A stretch of 64,000 nt of DNA from Paraconexibacter sp040581415 (GTDB taxonomy: Bacteria > Actinomycetota > Thermoleophilia > Solirubrobacterales > Solirubrobacteraceae). The translations under genes and the position numbers were made by a program. This document shows positions 31,836 to 40,590 of the stretch, in pieces (positions within the stretch are counted from its first letter, which is position 1; every line of letters starts with the position of its first letter). The DNA is taken from positions 5,332,001 to 5,396,000 of the forward strand of contig NZ_CP114014.1 in the NCBI RefSeq assembly GCF_040581415.1. Reading direction: 5' to 3'. Under the pieces are notes generated by a model, which did not search any database, was not told the DNA's origin, and saw only the letters and a list, made by a program, of their open reading frames with translations.

Positions 31836-33338
31836 TCAGACCGCGACCGGCTCCGGCCGCGCGGCGACGTCGTCGGCCGGCGTCGTCACGTGCTCGGTGA
31901 GGTCGAACGCCCGCGTGCGCTTCTCGAACGCGGCCATGAGGTCGGGCCACAGCGTGACGTTGCGCCCGTCGTCCGCCAGGTACCAGGACGAGCAGCCGCC
32001 GCTGAGCCAGACCGTTCCCTGGCTGCGCTGCTGCACGTCGACGTTGAAGGCGTGCTGGACGTCCTCGCGCGGCTCGATCGTGGCCAGCCGGTGCGTGTCC
32101 ATGGCGTCCAGGCAGGCGACCGCGTAGTCCAGCTGCGCCTCGATCATCGTGACGATCGACCCGGCCCCCAGGCCAGTGTTCGGCCCGAGCAGGGTGAAGA
32201 GGTTCGGGAAACCGGCGACCGTCGTCCCGAGGTAGGCCTCGGGCGACCCCGACCAGACGTCCTGCAGCGTACGCCCGTCCCGCCCGACGACCCGGGCCGC
32301 CGCGGGCATCTCCGTGACCTGGAAGCCGGTGCCGAGCACGAGGACGTCGAGCTCGTGCCGGACCCCGTCGCGCGTCGTGATGCCGCCCGCATCGACCGCC
32401 ACCATGCCCTCGGTGACGAGCTCCACGTGGGGCCTTCCGAAGGTCCGGAGGTAGTGGTTCGAGAGCGTGATGCGCTTGCAGCCCAGGCGGTAGTCCGGCG
32501 TCAGCTTGGCGTGCAGCTGCGGATGGTCCGGCAGCTGGCGCTTGAGGTGCCAGCGGCTGATCGCCTCGAGCGTCCGGAACAGCCCGGGCCGGCGGGTCAT
32601 GATCAGGTTGCCGACCTCCATGTAGACGGTCGTGAACGCCCGGTCGGCGCGCTGCGTGACCGGGAAGCGCCTGAAGAGCGCCCGCTCCAGCCGCGACGTG
32701 CGGCGGTTCATGTGCGGCAGGACCCAGGCGGGCGTGCGTTGGAACACGTCGAGGTGGCCGGCGACCTTCGCGAGCTCCGGGATGACCTGGATGCTGGACG
32801 AGCCGGTGCCGATGACGCCGACGCGCTTGCCGGCCAGGTCGAGGGAGTGGTCCCAGCGCGCGGTGTGGACGACCCGGCCCGCGAAGCTGTCGAGGCCGTC
32901 GATCTCCGGCAGCTTCGGCTCGACGAGTCCGCCCGTCCCCGTGATGAGGCGCTCCGCGAGCAGTTCGCCGTCGCTCGTCTGCAGGCGCCACGCGACGGCG
33001 TCCTCGTCCCACGCCGCCCGGTCGAGCGAGACCCCGAAGCGGATGTGCGGCAGGACGCCCTCGTCTTCGGCGCATCGGCGGAGGTAGCGCTGGATCTCCC
33101 CGCGGGGCGAGAACGTCTCCGGCCAGTCAGGGTTCGGCAGGAACGAGAACGAGTAGAGGTTGGACGGGACGTCGCAGCGACAGCCCGGGTAGGTGTTGTC
33201 CCACCAGGTGCCGCCGACGTCGGGCGAGCGCTCCAGGACGACGAAGTCGTGGTGGCCCGCGCGGCGCAGGGCGATCGCGGCCCCCAGGCCCGAGAACCCT
33301 GCCCCGATCACGGCGGTGCGGATGCGCTGCGGCGTCAT
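31836..33338 (-). CDS. flavin-containing monooxygenase, Baeyer-Villiger type
   Basis: This 500-residue protein has an N-terminal FAD Rossmann motif AVIGAGFSGLGAAIALRR, the WWDNTYPGCRCDVPS segment, the fingerprint FAGRVVHTARWD (FxGxxxHxxxWD), and an NADPH Rossmann motif VGVIGTGSSSIQVIP. The fingerprint marks Baeyer-Villiger monooxygenases and close relatives, which insert oxygen into ketones. The C-terminal part has TGFQ and LGPNTGLGAGSIVTMIEAQ. The start is ATG 33338. It diverges from the sensor kinase; the gap carries two similar GTACAT motifs (33350-33355 and 33380-33385) whose meaning is unknown. The substrate is not predictable; lipids, ketones or steroids are possible. Confidence 0.92.
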   Translation of the reverse strand: MTPQRIRTAVIGAGFSGLGAAIALRRAGHHDFVVLERSPDVGGTWWDNTYPGCRCDVPSNLYSFSFLPNPDWPETFSPRGEIQRYLRRCAEDEGVLPHIRFGVSLDRAAWDEDAVAWRLQTSDGELLAERLITGTGGLVEPKLPEIDGLDSFAGRVVHTARWDHSLDLAGKRVGVIGTGSSSIQVIPELAKVAGHLDVFQRTPAWVLPHMNRRTSRLERALFRRFPVTQRADRAFTTVYMEVGNLIMTRRPGLFRTLEAISRWHLKRQLPDHPQLHAKLTPDYRLGCKRITLSNHYLRTFGRPHVELVTEGMVAVDAGGITTRDGVRHELDVLVLGTGFQVTEMPAAARVVGRDGRTLQDVWSGSPEAYLGTTVAGFPNLFTLLGPNTGLGAGSIVTMIEAQLDYAVACLDAMDTHRLATIEPREDVQHAFNVDVQQRSQGTVWLSGGCSSWYLADDGRNVTLWPDLMAAFEKRTRAFDLTEHVTTPADDVAARPEPVAV

Positions 33339-33457
33339 ATGCAGGACTGTACATAGCTCCGTCCGCGGGGTTACGCCTGCGTACATTCAGCGTCCGGGTC
33401 CTTCCGCGCCACGAAGTAGCGGATCGCGGGGGCACCCCGTACCGTTCACCCCTGGTA

Positions 33458-35818
33458 ATGGAGCTGCCAGCACGGATCGCGAGGCACACGTTCCGGCCGG
33501 CGGCCCGGCTGGACGCACCGCAGGACATCGTCGATGCGGCCGATCGCGTCGGCCTGCGCGCGCTGCTGCTCGCCCGGGTCGCGACGCTTCCGACCGGGAT
33601 CTACCTCGGGCTGAGCTCGGCCGACGTCGCGTTCGCGGTGACGCTCGCCAACAGCATCTTCGCGGTCGTCTGGGTGCTCGGGACCAACGCGCTCGTCGCG
33701 CGGCGCGGGCTCAGCGTCCGGGCGGGCCTCCTGATCCTGGTCGTCGACACCGCCGTCGCGCTGACCGGCGTCGTCGCCACCGGCGACGTGCACAGCCGCA
33801 TGTGCGTGCTGCTCGGCGTCCTGCCGCTCGCGATCGCGTTCACGTTCGGCGGCGCCGTCGTGCTGACCGCGACCGGGGCCGGCGTGGCGACCCTGCTCGT
33901 CGTGGGCAGCGGCGACGTGGCGGCGACCGCGCCGATCGTGGTGGTCCTGACCTGGTCGGGCATCGCCGGGGTCGCCCTCGCGCACGATCGCCGGACCGCG
34001 CTACGCCGGATCGAGGAGGAGGCGGCACGGCGCACCCGGCTGCTGCGCGCGCACGCGGGCGCGGGCGCCCGCGAGCGCCTGCGCGCGGCGGACGAGCTGC
34101 ACGAGGGCGCCCTCGTCGACGTCCGGCGGCTGCGGACCGACGCGGAGGCGGGCGTCGATCCCGTCGCGCTCGCCGAGCGCTGCCGGATCGCGTCCCGGAC
34201 CATCCGCGGCCTCGTGAGCGAGCTGCACGCGATGTCGGCGCGCCCGACCGCCCTGCGCACCGCCGTCGAGCAGCTCGCTGCCCGACGCGCGGCGGTGACC
34301 GGCCGCGCGATCACGACATCGGTCGACCCGGGCGCCCAGGGCCGCCGCGACGACCTTGTCCTCGTCGTCGTCCGGGACCTGCTCGACGGGATACCGACCG
34401 AGCACCCGGCCGACACGGTGGCGATCGAGGTCCACGCGCGCGACGGCAGCGTGGTCGAGGTCGCCATGACCGTCGGGGTCGCGGCCGCCGCCGGGACCGC
34501 CGACCCCCGTGGGGACCGCGGCGCGGAACCGCTCGACCCGGACCACCTGACGCTCGCGCTGCTGCGCGAGCGGCTGGACTGGGTGCCCGACGCCGCACTG
34601 GCGGTCACCCCGACCGGCGCCCGCGCGACCCTGCCCGCCACCGGCGGATCGGCGGACCGCGCACCCGTGGCGATCGAGAACCCGTTGCTCGCGCTCGGCG
34701 GGCCGGCGAGCAGCGGACTGCTCGCAATCGTCGCAATCGCCGTGAACGCCGGCACCCGCGACCCGGTGTTCTGGGCGCTCGTCGCGGTGTCGGTCGTCGT
34801 GTCGCTGCCGCTCATCCAGATGCTGGCGCGGACCCCCATCACCACCGGGATCCTCGGTGCGCTCGCGCTCTACAACTCCGTGATGATCGTCCTGCTGGTC
34901 GCCTTCGCGGGCCCGGCCCAGGACGACCTGCTGCTGCTCGTCGTCGGGCTCGTGCCGATCTTCGCCTTCGCGCTGCGGCCCGGGGGTGTCGCCGTGCTGT
35001 CGGCGGGGCTCGGGACGGGCGCAGCGCTCGCTGCGGGTGCGGACACCCCCTTCGTCGTCGCGTACCTGTGGGCGACCGCGGTGGCGCTGCTCCTGGCCGA
35101 GGCGTCCGGACGGTCCTCGGCGATCGTCGCGGACCTGCTGGCGGGCCGACGGGCCGACCTGCAGCGGCTGATGACCGCGGAGGAGGAGGCGCGCCGCGCC
35201 GTGGCCCGGCGCCTGCACGACGACGCGCTGCAGCTGCTGCTCGCCGCCGGCCAGGAGCTCGACGACGCGGCCAGTGGCGGTGCGGACGCCATGTGCGCCC
35301 TGACCCGCGCGACGCGGATCCTGCAGCGGGCGGAGACGGTCGTCGCGGGCTCCTCGCTCGCGACGGGCGGGGACGAGCTGCCGGCCGGGGGCCTGGAGCC
35401 TGCCCTGGCCGAGCTCGCGGCGGACGCCGCGCGCGATGGCGTCCTGACCGTCGAGGTGGACGTCGACGCCGCGCTCCCTTCGGGGCCCCACGAGGCGCTC
35501 ATCTACGGCGTGGCCCGCGAGCTGCTGACCAACGTCGTCCGGCACGCCGACGCCGACGCCGCCCGTGTCAGCGTGACGGCGGGGCCGGGCGCCGAGCTCG
35601 TGCTGCGGGTGACGGACGACGGCCGCGGCATCGACCGCGGCCGCCTGGAGGCCGCCGTCGCCGAAGGCCACGTCGGGCTGTCGGCCGCCCGCGACCGCCT
35701 GGCCCGGGCCGGCGGCCGGCTGGAGATCGCCGATCGGGTCGGCGATCGCGGGACCGCCGCGACCGCGACGGTCCCTGCTCCCGTCGGGCAATCGGCCGCG
35801 CCGGCTGCGCGTACATGA
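33458..35818 (+). CDS. fused tandem NarL-type sensor histidine kinase, first module decayed
   Basis: The 786-residue protein looks like two sensor kinases joined head to tail. Module 1 has about five membrane helices (35-175), a H-box ADELHEGALVDVRRLR with His215, and a remnant ATPase domain (300-390) that lacks the N-box asparagine (RDLLDGIP) and the DxGxG motif. Module 2 has a second helix cluster (about 415-550), the H-box EEEARRAVARRLHDDALQLL with His587, and an intact ATPase with ARELLTNVVRHADADA (Asn692), DDGRGID (720-726) and GHVGLSAARDRLARAGG. Module 2 is a standard HisKA_3/HATPase kinase. No response regulator gene is adjacent. It is followed after 78 bases by an acyl-CoA ligase gene. 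The signal sensed is unknown. Confidence 0.88.
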   Translation: MELPARIARHTFRPAARLDAPQDIVDAADRVGLRALLLARVATLPTGIYLGLSSADVAFAVTLANSIFAVVWVLGTNALVARRGLSVRAGLLILVVDTAVALTGVVATGDVHSRMCVLLGVLPLAIAFTFGGAVVLTATGAGVATLLVVGSGDVAATAPIVVVLTWSGIAGVALAHDRRTALRRIEEEAARRTRLLRAHAGAGARERLRAADELHEGALVDVRRLRTDAEAGVDPVALAERCRIASRTIRGLVSELHAMSARPTALRTAVEQLAARRAAVTGRAITTSVDPGAQGRRDDLVLVVVRDLLDGIPTEHPADTVAIEVHARDGSVVEVAMTVGVAAAAGTADPRGDRGAEPLDPDHLTLALLRERLDWVPDAALAVTPTGARATLPATGGSADRAPVAIENPLLALGGPASSGLLAIVAIAVNAGTRDPVFWALVAVSVVVSLPLIQMLARTPITTGILGALALYNSVMIVLLVAFAGPAQDDLLLLVVGLVPIFAFALRPGGVAVLSAGLGTGAALAAGADTPFVVAYLWATAVALLLAEASGRSSAIVADLLAGRRADLQRLMTAEEEARRAVARRLHDDALQLLLAAGQELDDAASGGADAMCALTRATRILQRAETVVAGSSLATGGDELPAGGLEPALAELAADAARDGVLTVEVDVDAALPSGPHEALIYGVARELLTNVVRHADADAARVSVTAGPGAELVLRVTDDGRGIDRGRLEAAVAEGHVGLSAARDRLARAGGRLEIADRVGDRGTAATATVPAPVGQSAAPAART

Positions 35819-35896
35819 GAGCATCCTTAGCCACGACATGATCGCCACCCGGCGACCATGCGAGATCCGTCGTCCGTCATCTCCCGAGGAGCCTGA

Positions 35897-37717
35897 ATGT
35901 CGTTGTCACAAGACGCGCCCGCCGTAACGAGCGAGGGCGACCCGCTCACCGGAGCGACCACGCTCTGCGACCTCTTCCAGGCCACGATCGCGCGGGTCCC
36001 GGACACGGTGGCCGCACGGACCGTCGGCGGCGGGACCGAGATCACCTGGCGCGAGTACGGCGAGCGCGTGGAGTCGATCGCCGGGGGGCTCGCGGGGCTC
36101 GGCGTCGCGCGCGGCGACACGGTCGCGCTGATGATGACCAACCGCCCGGAGTTCGCGCTGGTCGACACCGCGGCGTTCCACCTCGGGGCGACGCCGTTCT
36201 CGGTTTACAACACCCTCCCGGCCGACGAGATCGCGTTCCTCTTCCGCAACGCGGGCAACAAGGTGGTGGTCTGCGAGGCGCAGTTCGCCGAGCGCGTGCT
36301 CGCAGCGGCCGCCAACGACACGGCGATCGAGCACGTCCTCTGCATCGACGGAGCCCCCGACGGCACCCGTGCCCTCGCCGACGCGGAGGCCGCACCGGCG
36401 GACGGCTTCGACTTCGCCGCCACCTGGGGCGCCGTCACCGGGGAGGACGTCCTCACGCTCATCTACACGTCCGGCACCACCGGGCCGCCGAAGGGCGTCG
36501 AGCTCACCCACTCGAACCTGCTCGCGGAGCTGCGCGGCACGGGCGCGGTGCTACCGCTGGAGCCGGGCGACCGGACCCTGTCGTTCCTGCCGCACGCCCA
36601 CATCGCCGACCGCTGGGCCACCTACTACCAGGCGATGGTCTACGGGATGACCGTCACGTCGGTCGCCGACCCGACGCAGCTGCTGGCCGGCCTGCACGAG
36701 GCCCGCCCGACCGTCTGGGGCGCCGTGCCGCGGATCTGGGAGAAGTTCAAGGCCGCGCTCGACGCGGGCATCGCGGCCGAGACGGACGACGCCAAGCGGG
36801 CCGGCATCGCCAAGGCGCTCGAGGTCGGTCACGCCTACTCGGCGCTGAAGGAGGCGGGCGAGCCCATCCCCGACGACCTCACCGCCGCCCACGCGCAGCT
36901 CGATGCCGCCGTCCTGAGCAAGTTCCGCGAGAAGCTCGGCCTCGACCAGACGCGCTGGATCGTCGTCGGCGCCGCCCCCTCCCCGCCCGGCCTGCTCGAG
37001 TTCTTCGGGGCCATCGGCCTGCCGGTTCTCGAGCTCTGGGGCATGTCCGAGACGTCCTGCTGCGTGGTCATCAACCCGATCGGTGGCAACCGCATCGGCA
37101 CGGTCGGCAAGCCGGTGGGCGGCGTGCAGGTCCGGCTGGCCGAGGACGGCGAGCTCGAGGTCCACGGCGACCTGGTCATGCGCGGCTACCGCGGCCAGCC
37201 CGAGAAGACCGCCGAGACGATGACCGACGACGGCTGGCTGAAGACCGGCGACATCGCCGAGATCTCCGACGACGGCTACGTGAAGATCGTCGACCGCAAG
37301 AAGGAGCTGATCATCAACGCGGCCGGCAAGAACATGTCGCCGGCCAACATCGAGTCGCACCTGAAGAGCTCCCACGCGCTCATCGGGCAGGCGCTGTGCG
37401 TCGGCGACGGCCGCCCGTACAACGTCGCCCTGCTGGTGCTGGACCCCGACGCCGTGCCGGGCTTCGCGAAGTCGGTCGGGGCCGAGGGCGCCTCGCCCGC
37501 CGAGATCGCCGAGCGGGACGACGTGCGCGAGCTCCTGGGTGCGGCGGTGGAGGAGGCCAACGGCCACCTGTCCCGCGTCGAGCAGATCAAGAAGTTCGCG
37601 GTCCTGGGCGACGAGTGGCTCCCGGGCGGCACGGAGCTCACGCCGACCATGAAGCTGAAGCGTAAGCCGATCGCGGCCAAGTACGCCGAGGTGATCGAAG
37701 GGCTCTACGCGAAGTAG
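35897..37717 (+). CDS. fadD: long-chain fatty-acid-CoA ligase (FadD15-like, AMP-binding)
   Basis: This 606-residue enzyme activates free fatty acids to acyl-CoA with ATP. The ANL-superfamily motifs are YTSGTTGPPKGVELTHSNL (about 192-210), LSFLPHAHIADRWATYY, ELWGMSETSCCVV, and GWLKTGDIAEISDDGYVKIVDRKKELIINAAGKNMSPANIE near the C-terminus. The start is ATG 35897, with GAGGAG 8 bases upstream. Length and motifs match bacterial long-chain ligases. Its product feeds beta-oxidation or the acyltransferases encoded at 40-47 kb. Confidence 0.93.
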   Translation: MSLSQDAPAVTSEGDPLTGATTLCDLFQATIARVPDTVAARTVGGGTEITWREYGERVESIAGGLAGLGVARGDTVALMMTNRPEFALVDTAAFHLGATPFSVYNTLPADEIAFLFRNAGNKVVVCEAQFAERVLAAAANDTAIEHVLCIDGAPDGTRALADAEAAPADGFDFAATWGAVTGEDVLTLIYTSGTTGPPKGVELTHSNLLAELRGTGAVLPLEPGDRTLSFLPHAHIADRWATYYQAMVYGMTVTSVADPTQLLAGLHEARPTVWGAVPRIWEKFKAALDAGIAAETDDAKRAGIAKALEVGHAYSALKEAGEPIPDDLTAAHAQLDAAVLSKFREKLGLDQTRWIVVGAAPSPPGLLEFFGAIGLPVLELWGMSETSCCVVINPIGGNRIGTVGKPVGGVQVRLAEDGELEVHGDLVMRGYRGQPEKTAETMTDDGWLKTGDIAEISDDGYVKIVDRKKELIINAAGKNMSPANIESHLKSSHALIGQALCVGDGRPYNVALLVLDPDAVPGFAKSVGAEGASPAEIAERDDVRELLGAAVEEANGHLSRVEQIKKFAVLGDEWLPGGTELTPTMKLKRKPIAAKYAEVIEGLYAK

Positions 37718-37736
37718 GTCCGCGCGCGGCCACCGT

Positions 37737-37772
37737 AAGACAGGAAGATCTGTCTTGACAAAATAAATTGTC
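37737..37772 (+). promoter_or_regulatory. AT-rich double operator before the ArsR-like regulator
   Basis: Two dyads sit end to end: AAGACAGGAAGATCTGTCTT (7-bp arms, 37737-37756) and GACAAAATAAATTGTC (5-bp arms, 37757-37772). The sequence TTGACA (37755-37760) could be a -35 element. The block is strikingly AT-rich for this genome. Operator function for the gene downstream is inferred. Confidence 0.6.
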
Positions 37773-37781
37773 GGTGAGAGG

Positions 37782-38396
37782 GTGACGTCCGTGCACGACG
37801 TCACCGTCATCGATGACCCCGCCGCCGCCGGGGCCTCGCTGGACCCGATCCGCGCCCGCCTGCTCGCCGAGCTGGCGGTGCCCGGGTCGGCCAGCACCCT
37901 CGCGGCGCGGGTCGGGCTCACCCGCCAGAAGGCGAACTACCACCTACGGGCGCTCGAGTCGCACGGCCTGATCGAGCTCGTCGAGGAGCGCCGCAAGGGC
38001 AACATGACCGAGCGGGTCCTGCAGGCGACCGCCGCGTCCTACGTGATCTCTCCGGCAGCGCTGTCCGCGGTCGCCCCCGATCCCTCCCGCGCCCCGGACC
38101 AGCGCTCGGCCCGCTGGCTGCTCGCCGTCGCCGGACGCCTCGTCAGCGAGGTCGGCGCGCTCATCACCGGCGCGAGCGCCGCCGGGCAGCCGCTCGCGAC
38201 GCTCGGCATCGACAGCCGGGTCCGCTTCGCGTCCGCCAAGGACCGCGCCGCCTTCGCCGCCGAGCTGGCGAGCGCCGTGAACGGCCTCGTCGCGAGGTAC
38301 CACGACGAGGCCGCCCCGGGTGGGCGCGAGCACCGCTTCATCGTCGCCCTGCATCCCACGATCACCAACCCCACCCCAGAGGAGCCCCAGCCATGA
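37782..38396 (+). CDS. ArsR-like winged-helix transcriptional regulator
   Basis: This 204-residue protein has an N-terminal winged helix: DPIRARLLAELAVPGSASTLAARVGLTRQKANYHLRALESHGLIELVEERRKGNMTERVLQ, split here as helix-turn-helix (about 36-60) and wing (65-80). The C-terminal half is helical with no metal-site cysteines. The start is GTG 37782, but a second in-frame GTG at 37791 has better spacing from GAGAGGG and may be the real one. It overlaps the SRPBCC gene by ATGA, a common pairing of regulator and small-molecule-binding protein. Two dyads upstream suggest autoregulation. Confidence 0.85.
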   Translation: MTSVHDVTVIDDPAAAGASLDPIRARLLAELAVPGSASTLAARVGLTRQKANYHLRALESHGLIELVEERRKGNMTERVLQATAASYVISPAALSAVAPDPSRAPDQRSARWLLAVAGRLVSEVGALITGASAAGQPLATLGIDSRVRFASAKDRAAFAAELASAVNGLVARYHDEAAPGGREHRFIVALHPTITNPTPEEPQP

Positions 38397-39127
38397 GCCG
38401 TCCGTTCGAGGTCGTCCGCGAGATCGACCTGCCCGCCGCCCCCGACGACGTCTGGACCGCGATCACCGCCGAGAACGCCGCGTGGCAGTTCCCGGGCATG
38501 GAGCTCGATCCCGCCGCCGCGAGCCCACCGGAGGGCAGCCCGATCACGACCTGGGACCCGCCGTCCCGCCTCGTGATCCGCATGGACGCCCCGGACGGCA
38601 CCTTCAACGCGCTGGAGTACGCCATCGAGGCCCGCGACGGCGGCACGGCCCACGTGCGCTACGTCCACAGCGGGATCCTCTCCGACGAGTGGGAGGACCA
38701 GTACGACGCGGTCGGCCCGCACACGGACTTCTACTTCCACACGCTCGGCCAGTACCTCGAGCACTTCCGCGGGCAGCGGGTGACATACGTCGGGCAGCCC
38801 ACGTCCGGGATCGAGGCCGCCCCGGCCGCCGCCGGGGCGCCGGACGCGATGGACCGCCTCCGCGCGGCACTGGGAATCGCCCCGGACGCGCAGGCGGGCG
38901 ACCGCGTCCAGACCTCGCTGGGGGCGGCCGGCCCGCTCGACGGGGTCATCGACTACGTCACCCCGCAGTTCATCGGCCTGCGGGACGACGACGGCCTGTG
39001 GCGCTTCTTCGGCCGCAACCACTTCGGCGGGGTCGTGGGCATGAGCGCCCACGTGTTCCGCGACGACGTCGACCCCGTTGCCGCCGAGGCGGTCCTCCAG
39101 GAGTGGCTCGACGGCGTCTACGCGTAG
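38393..39127 (+). CDS. SRPBCC (START/AHSA1-like) family protein
   Basis: This 244-residue protein opens with FEVVREIDLPAAPDDVWTAITAENAAWQFPG, the usual first strand and helix of polyketide cyclase/AHSA1 proteins, followed by strands ending in the long helix HTDFYFHTLGQYLEHFRGQRV (about 115-135). About 100 extra residues follow that repeat a shorter strand pattern (DYVTPQFIGLRDDDGLWRFFGRN). It probably binds a hydrophobic ligand in a cavity. It is translated with the regulator upstream, so the pair may form a ligand-responsive unit. Ligand and activity are unknown. Confidence 0.8.
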   Translation: MSRPFEVVREIDLPAAPDDVWTAITAENAAWQFPGMELDPAAASPPEGSPITTWDPPSRLVIRMDAPDGTFNALEYAIEARDGGTAHVRYVHSGILSDEWEDQYDAVGPHTDFYFHTLGQYLEHFRGQRVTYVGQPTSGIEAAPAAAGAPDAMDRLRAALGIAPDAQAGDRVQTSLGAAGPLDGVIDYVTPQFIGLRDDDGLWRFFGRNHFGGVVGMSAHVFRDDVDPVAAEAVLQEWLDGVYA

Positions 39128-39181
39128 AACGATCGCCGGTTGCGCCTTGTACGTGGTCGTCCGGACCGCGATCATGGCCCG

Positions 39182-39709
39182 ATGGAGCTGCTCGAGCAGG
39201 AGGAGGCCTACCTGCTCGCCTGGCTCGCGGCGATGGAGGCCGCGGGCCGGCCGGAGAGCGAGCTGTTCGTCGAGCACCTGTCGGGCAAGCCGACCCTCGC
39301 CCAACAGCGCCGGCTTGCGGCCGCCCGGTCCAACGACCACGCGAAGATGGTGTTCAGCCTCGGCCATCCCGGGGCCGAGGCGACCCGCAGCTTCACCCGC
39401 CGGCTGGTGCAGCAGGAGAGCCACGAGCAGGCCTGGATCGCGGTGCAGCGCGAGCTCCCCCAGGCCGAGCGCGTCGGCTGGCGCCTCGGCCGGGTCGAGT
39501 GGTCGCTGCCGCCGGTCGCCCTCGGCGAGGCCGACCAGAACGTGCAGCGCTCCGGGTTGCTGGTCCTGCTGACCGACGGCGAGTTCCGCGCGCTCGACGG
39601 CTACGGCTACCTCACCGCAGCCGCCGACTGGCAGCTCGTGTGGCGCCGGAGCGCCCTCCCGCGGATGCGCGCCCTGGCGGCCGCCCGCGGGCTCGACGTC
39701 GCTCCCTGA
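39182..39709 (+). CDS. hypothetical protein
   Basis: This 175-residue soluble protein starts at ATG 39182. Its N-terminal part is helical (MELLEQEEAYLLAWLAAMEAAGRPESELFVEHL), followed by basic helices (LAQQRRLAAARSNDHAKM) and a beta-rich second half (VEWSLPPVALGEADQNVQ...GLLVLLTDGEFRALDGYGY). No transmembrane segment, signal peptide or catalytic motif is visible. It ends 10 bases before the convergent lipase gene. I do not recognise the family. Confidence 0.6.
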   Translation: MELLEQEEAYLLAWLAAMEAAGRPESELFVEHLSGKPTLAQQRRLAAARSNDHAKMVFSLGHPGAEATRSFTRRLVQQESHEQAWIAVQRELPQAERVGWRLGRVEWSLPPVALGEADQNVQRSGLLVLLTDGEFRALDGYGYLTAAADWQLVWRRSALPRMRALAAARGLDVAP

Positions 39710-39719
39710 GGACGACGCC

Positions 39720-40532
39720 TCAGGCGAGCTTCGGACCCAGGAAGGCGATGACGTCGGCGATGACCTCGTCCTTGTTCGTCTCGTTGAAGATCTCGTGCTG
39801 GGCGCCCGGGTAGGTCTTGGCCTGCAGGTCGCTGCCCTTGATGTTCTCCACGGCCGGGCCGGTGTGCTCCAGCGGAACGAGCTGGTCCTGCTCACCGTGG
39901 AGCCACAGCGTCGGCAGGTCCCCGAGCGAGCCGGCACCCGCGATGGTCTCGATGGCGCCGCCCATGGCGAGCAGGGTCTGGCGCTTGAACGGCCCGTGGT
40001 AGACGAGGTCGTCCGCCGCGTACGCCTCGCCGACGGCGGGGTCGTTCGACAGGATCGCCGGGTCGATCGGGACGTCCGGGATCGGGTCCATCTCCACCAG
40101 GCCGATGAGCGCCGGGTTGCCGCCGATCGCGGGGCCGGACAGCACGAGGGCCTTCAGCTCGCTGCCGTACTGCTGCGCGTACCGGGTCGCGATGATGCCG
40201 CCCATCGAATGACCGATCAGGACGGTCGGCAGCCCCGGGTGCTCACCTGCCGCGAGACCGGCCACGCTGCGCAGGTCGGCGACGACGTCCTCGATGTCGT
40301 CGATCAGCGCCGGCTCGCCCTCGGACCGGCCGTGGCCGAGGTGGTCGGGCGCGTAGACCGTGCCGCCTGCCGAGAGCAGCGCCTGCGCCACGTGCTCGTA
40401 CCGGCCGGCGTGCTCGCCGTAGCCGTGGGCCAGCAGGACGACGAACGACGGCTGCGGGTTCTGCCAGTGATGCACGGAGATGCGGCCGCGGACGCCGTCG
40501 AGGGTGTGCTCGTGTGAGGTGATCGTGGTCAT
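39720..40532 (-). CDS. monoacylglycerol lipase (alpha/beta hydrolase)
   Basis: This 270-residue hydrolase has LLAHGYGEHAGRYEHVAQAL (the oxyanion-side HG motif), YAPDHLGHGRSEG, the nucleophile elbow GHSMGG with Ser109, HGEQDQLVP with Asp216 and GAQHEIFNE with His246. These are the signatures of bacterial and human monoglyceride lipases. It lacks a signal peptide and should act inside the cell. It lies 58 bases after the WS/DGAT gene on the same strand and may be the last gene of the triacylglycerol operon, providing turnover of stored lipid. Confidence 0.92.
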   Translation of the reverse strand: MTTITSHEHTLDGVRGRISVHHWQNPQPSFVVLLAHGYGEHAGRYEHVAQALLSAGGTVYAPDHLGHGRSEGEPALIDDIEDVVADLRSVAGLAAGEHPGLPTVLIGHSMGGIIATRYAQQYGSELKALVLSGPAIGGNPALIGLVEMDPIPDVPIDPAILSNDPAVGEAYAADDLVYHGPFKRQTLLAMGGAIETIAGAGSLGDLPTLWLHGEQDQLVPLEHTGPAVENIKGSDLQAKTYPGAQHEIFNETNKDEVIADVIAFLGPKLA

Positions 40533-40590
40533 GGGGTGTGGGGTTCTCCTGAGGGGCGGGACACGGAACGTGGGCGGTCAGACCGCAGGG

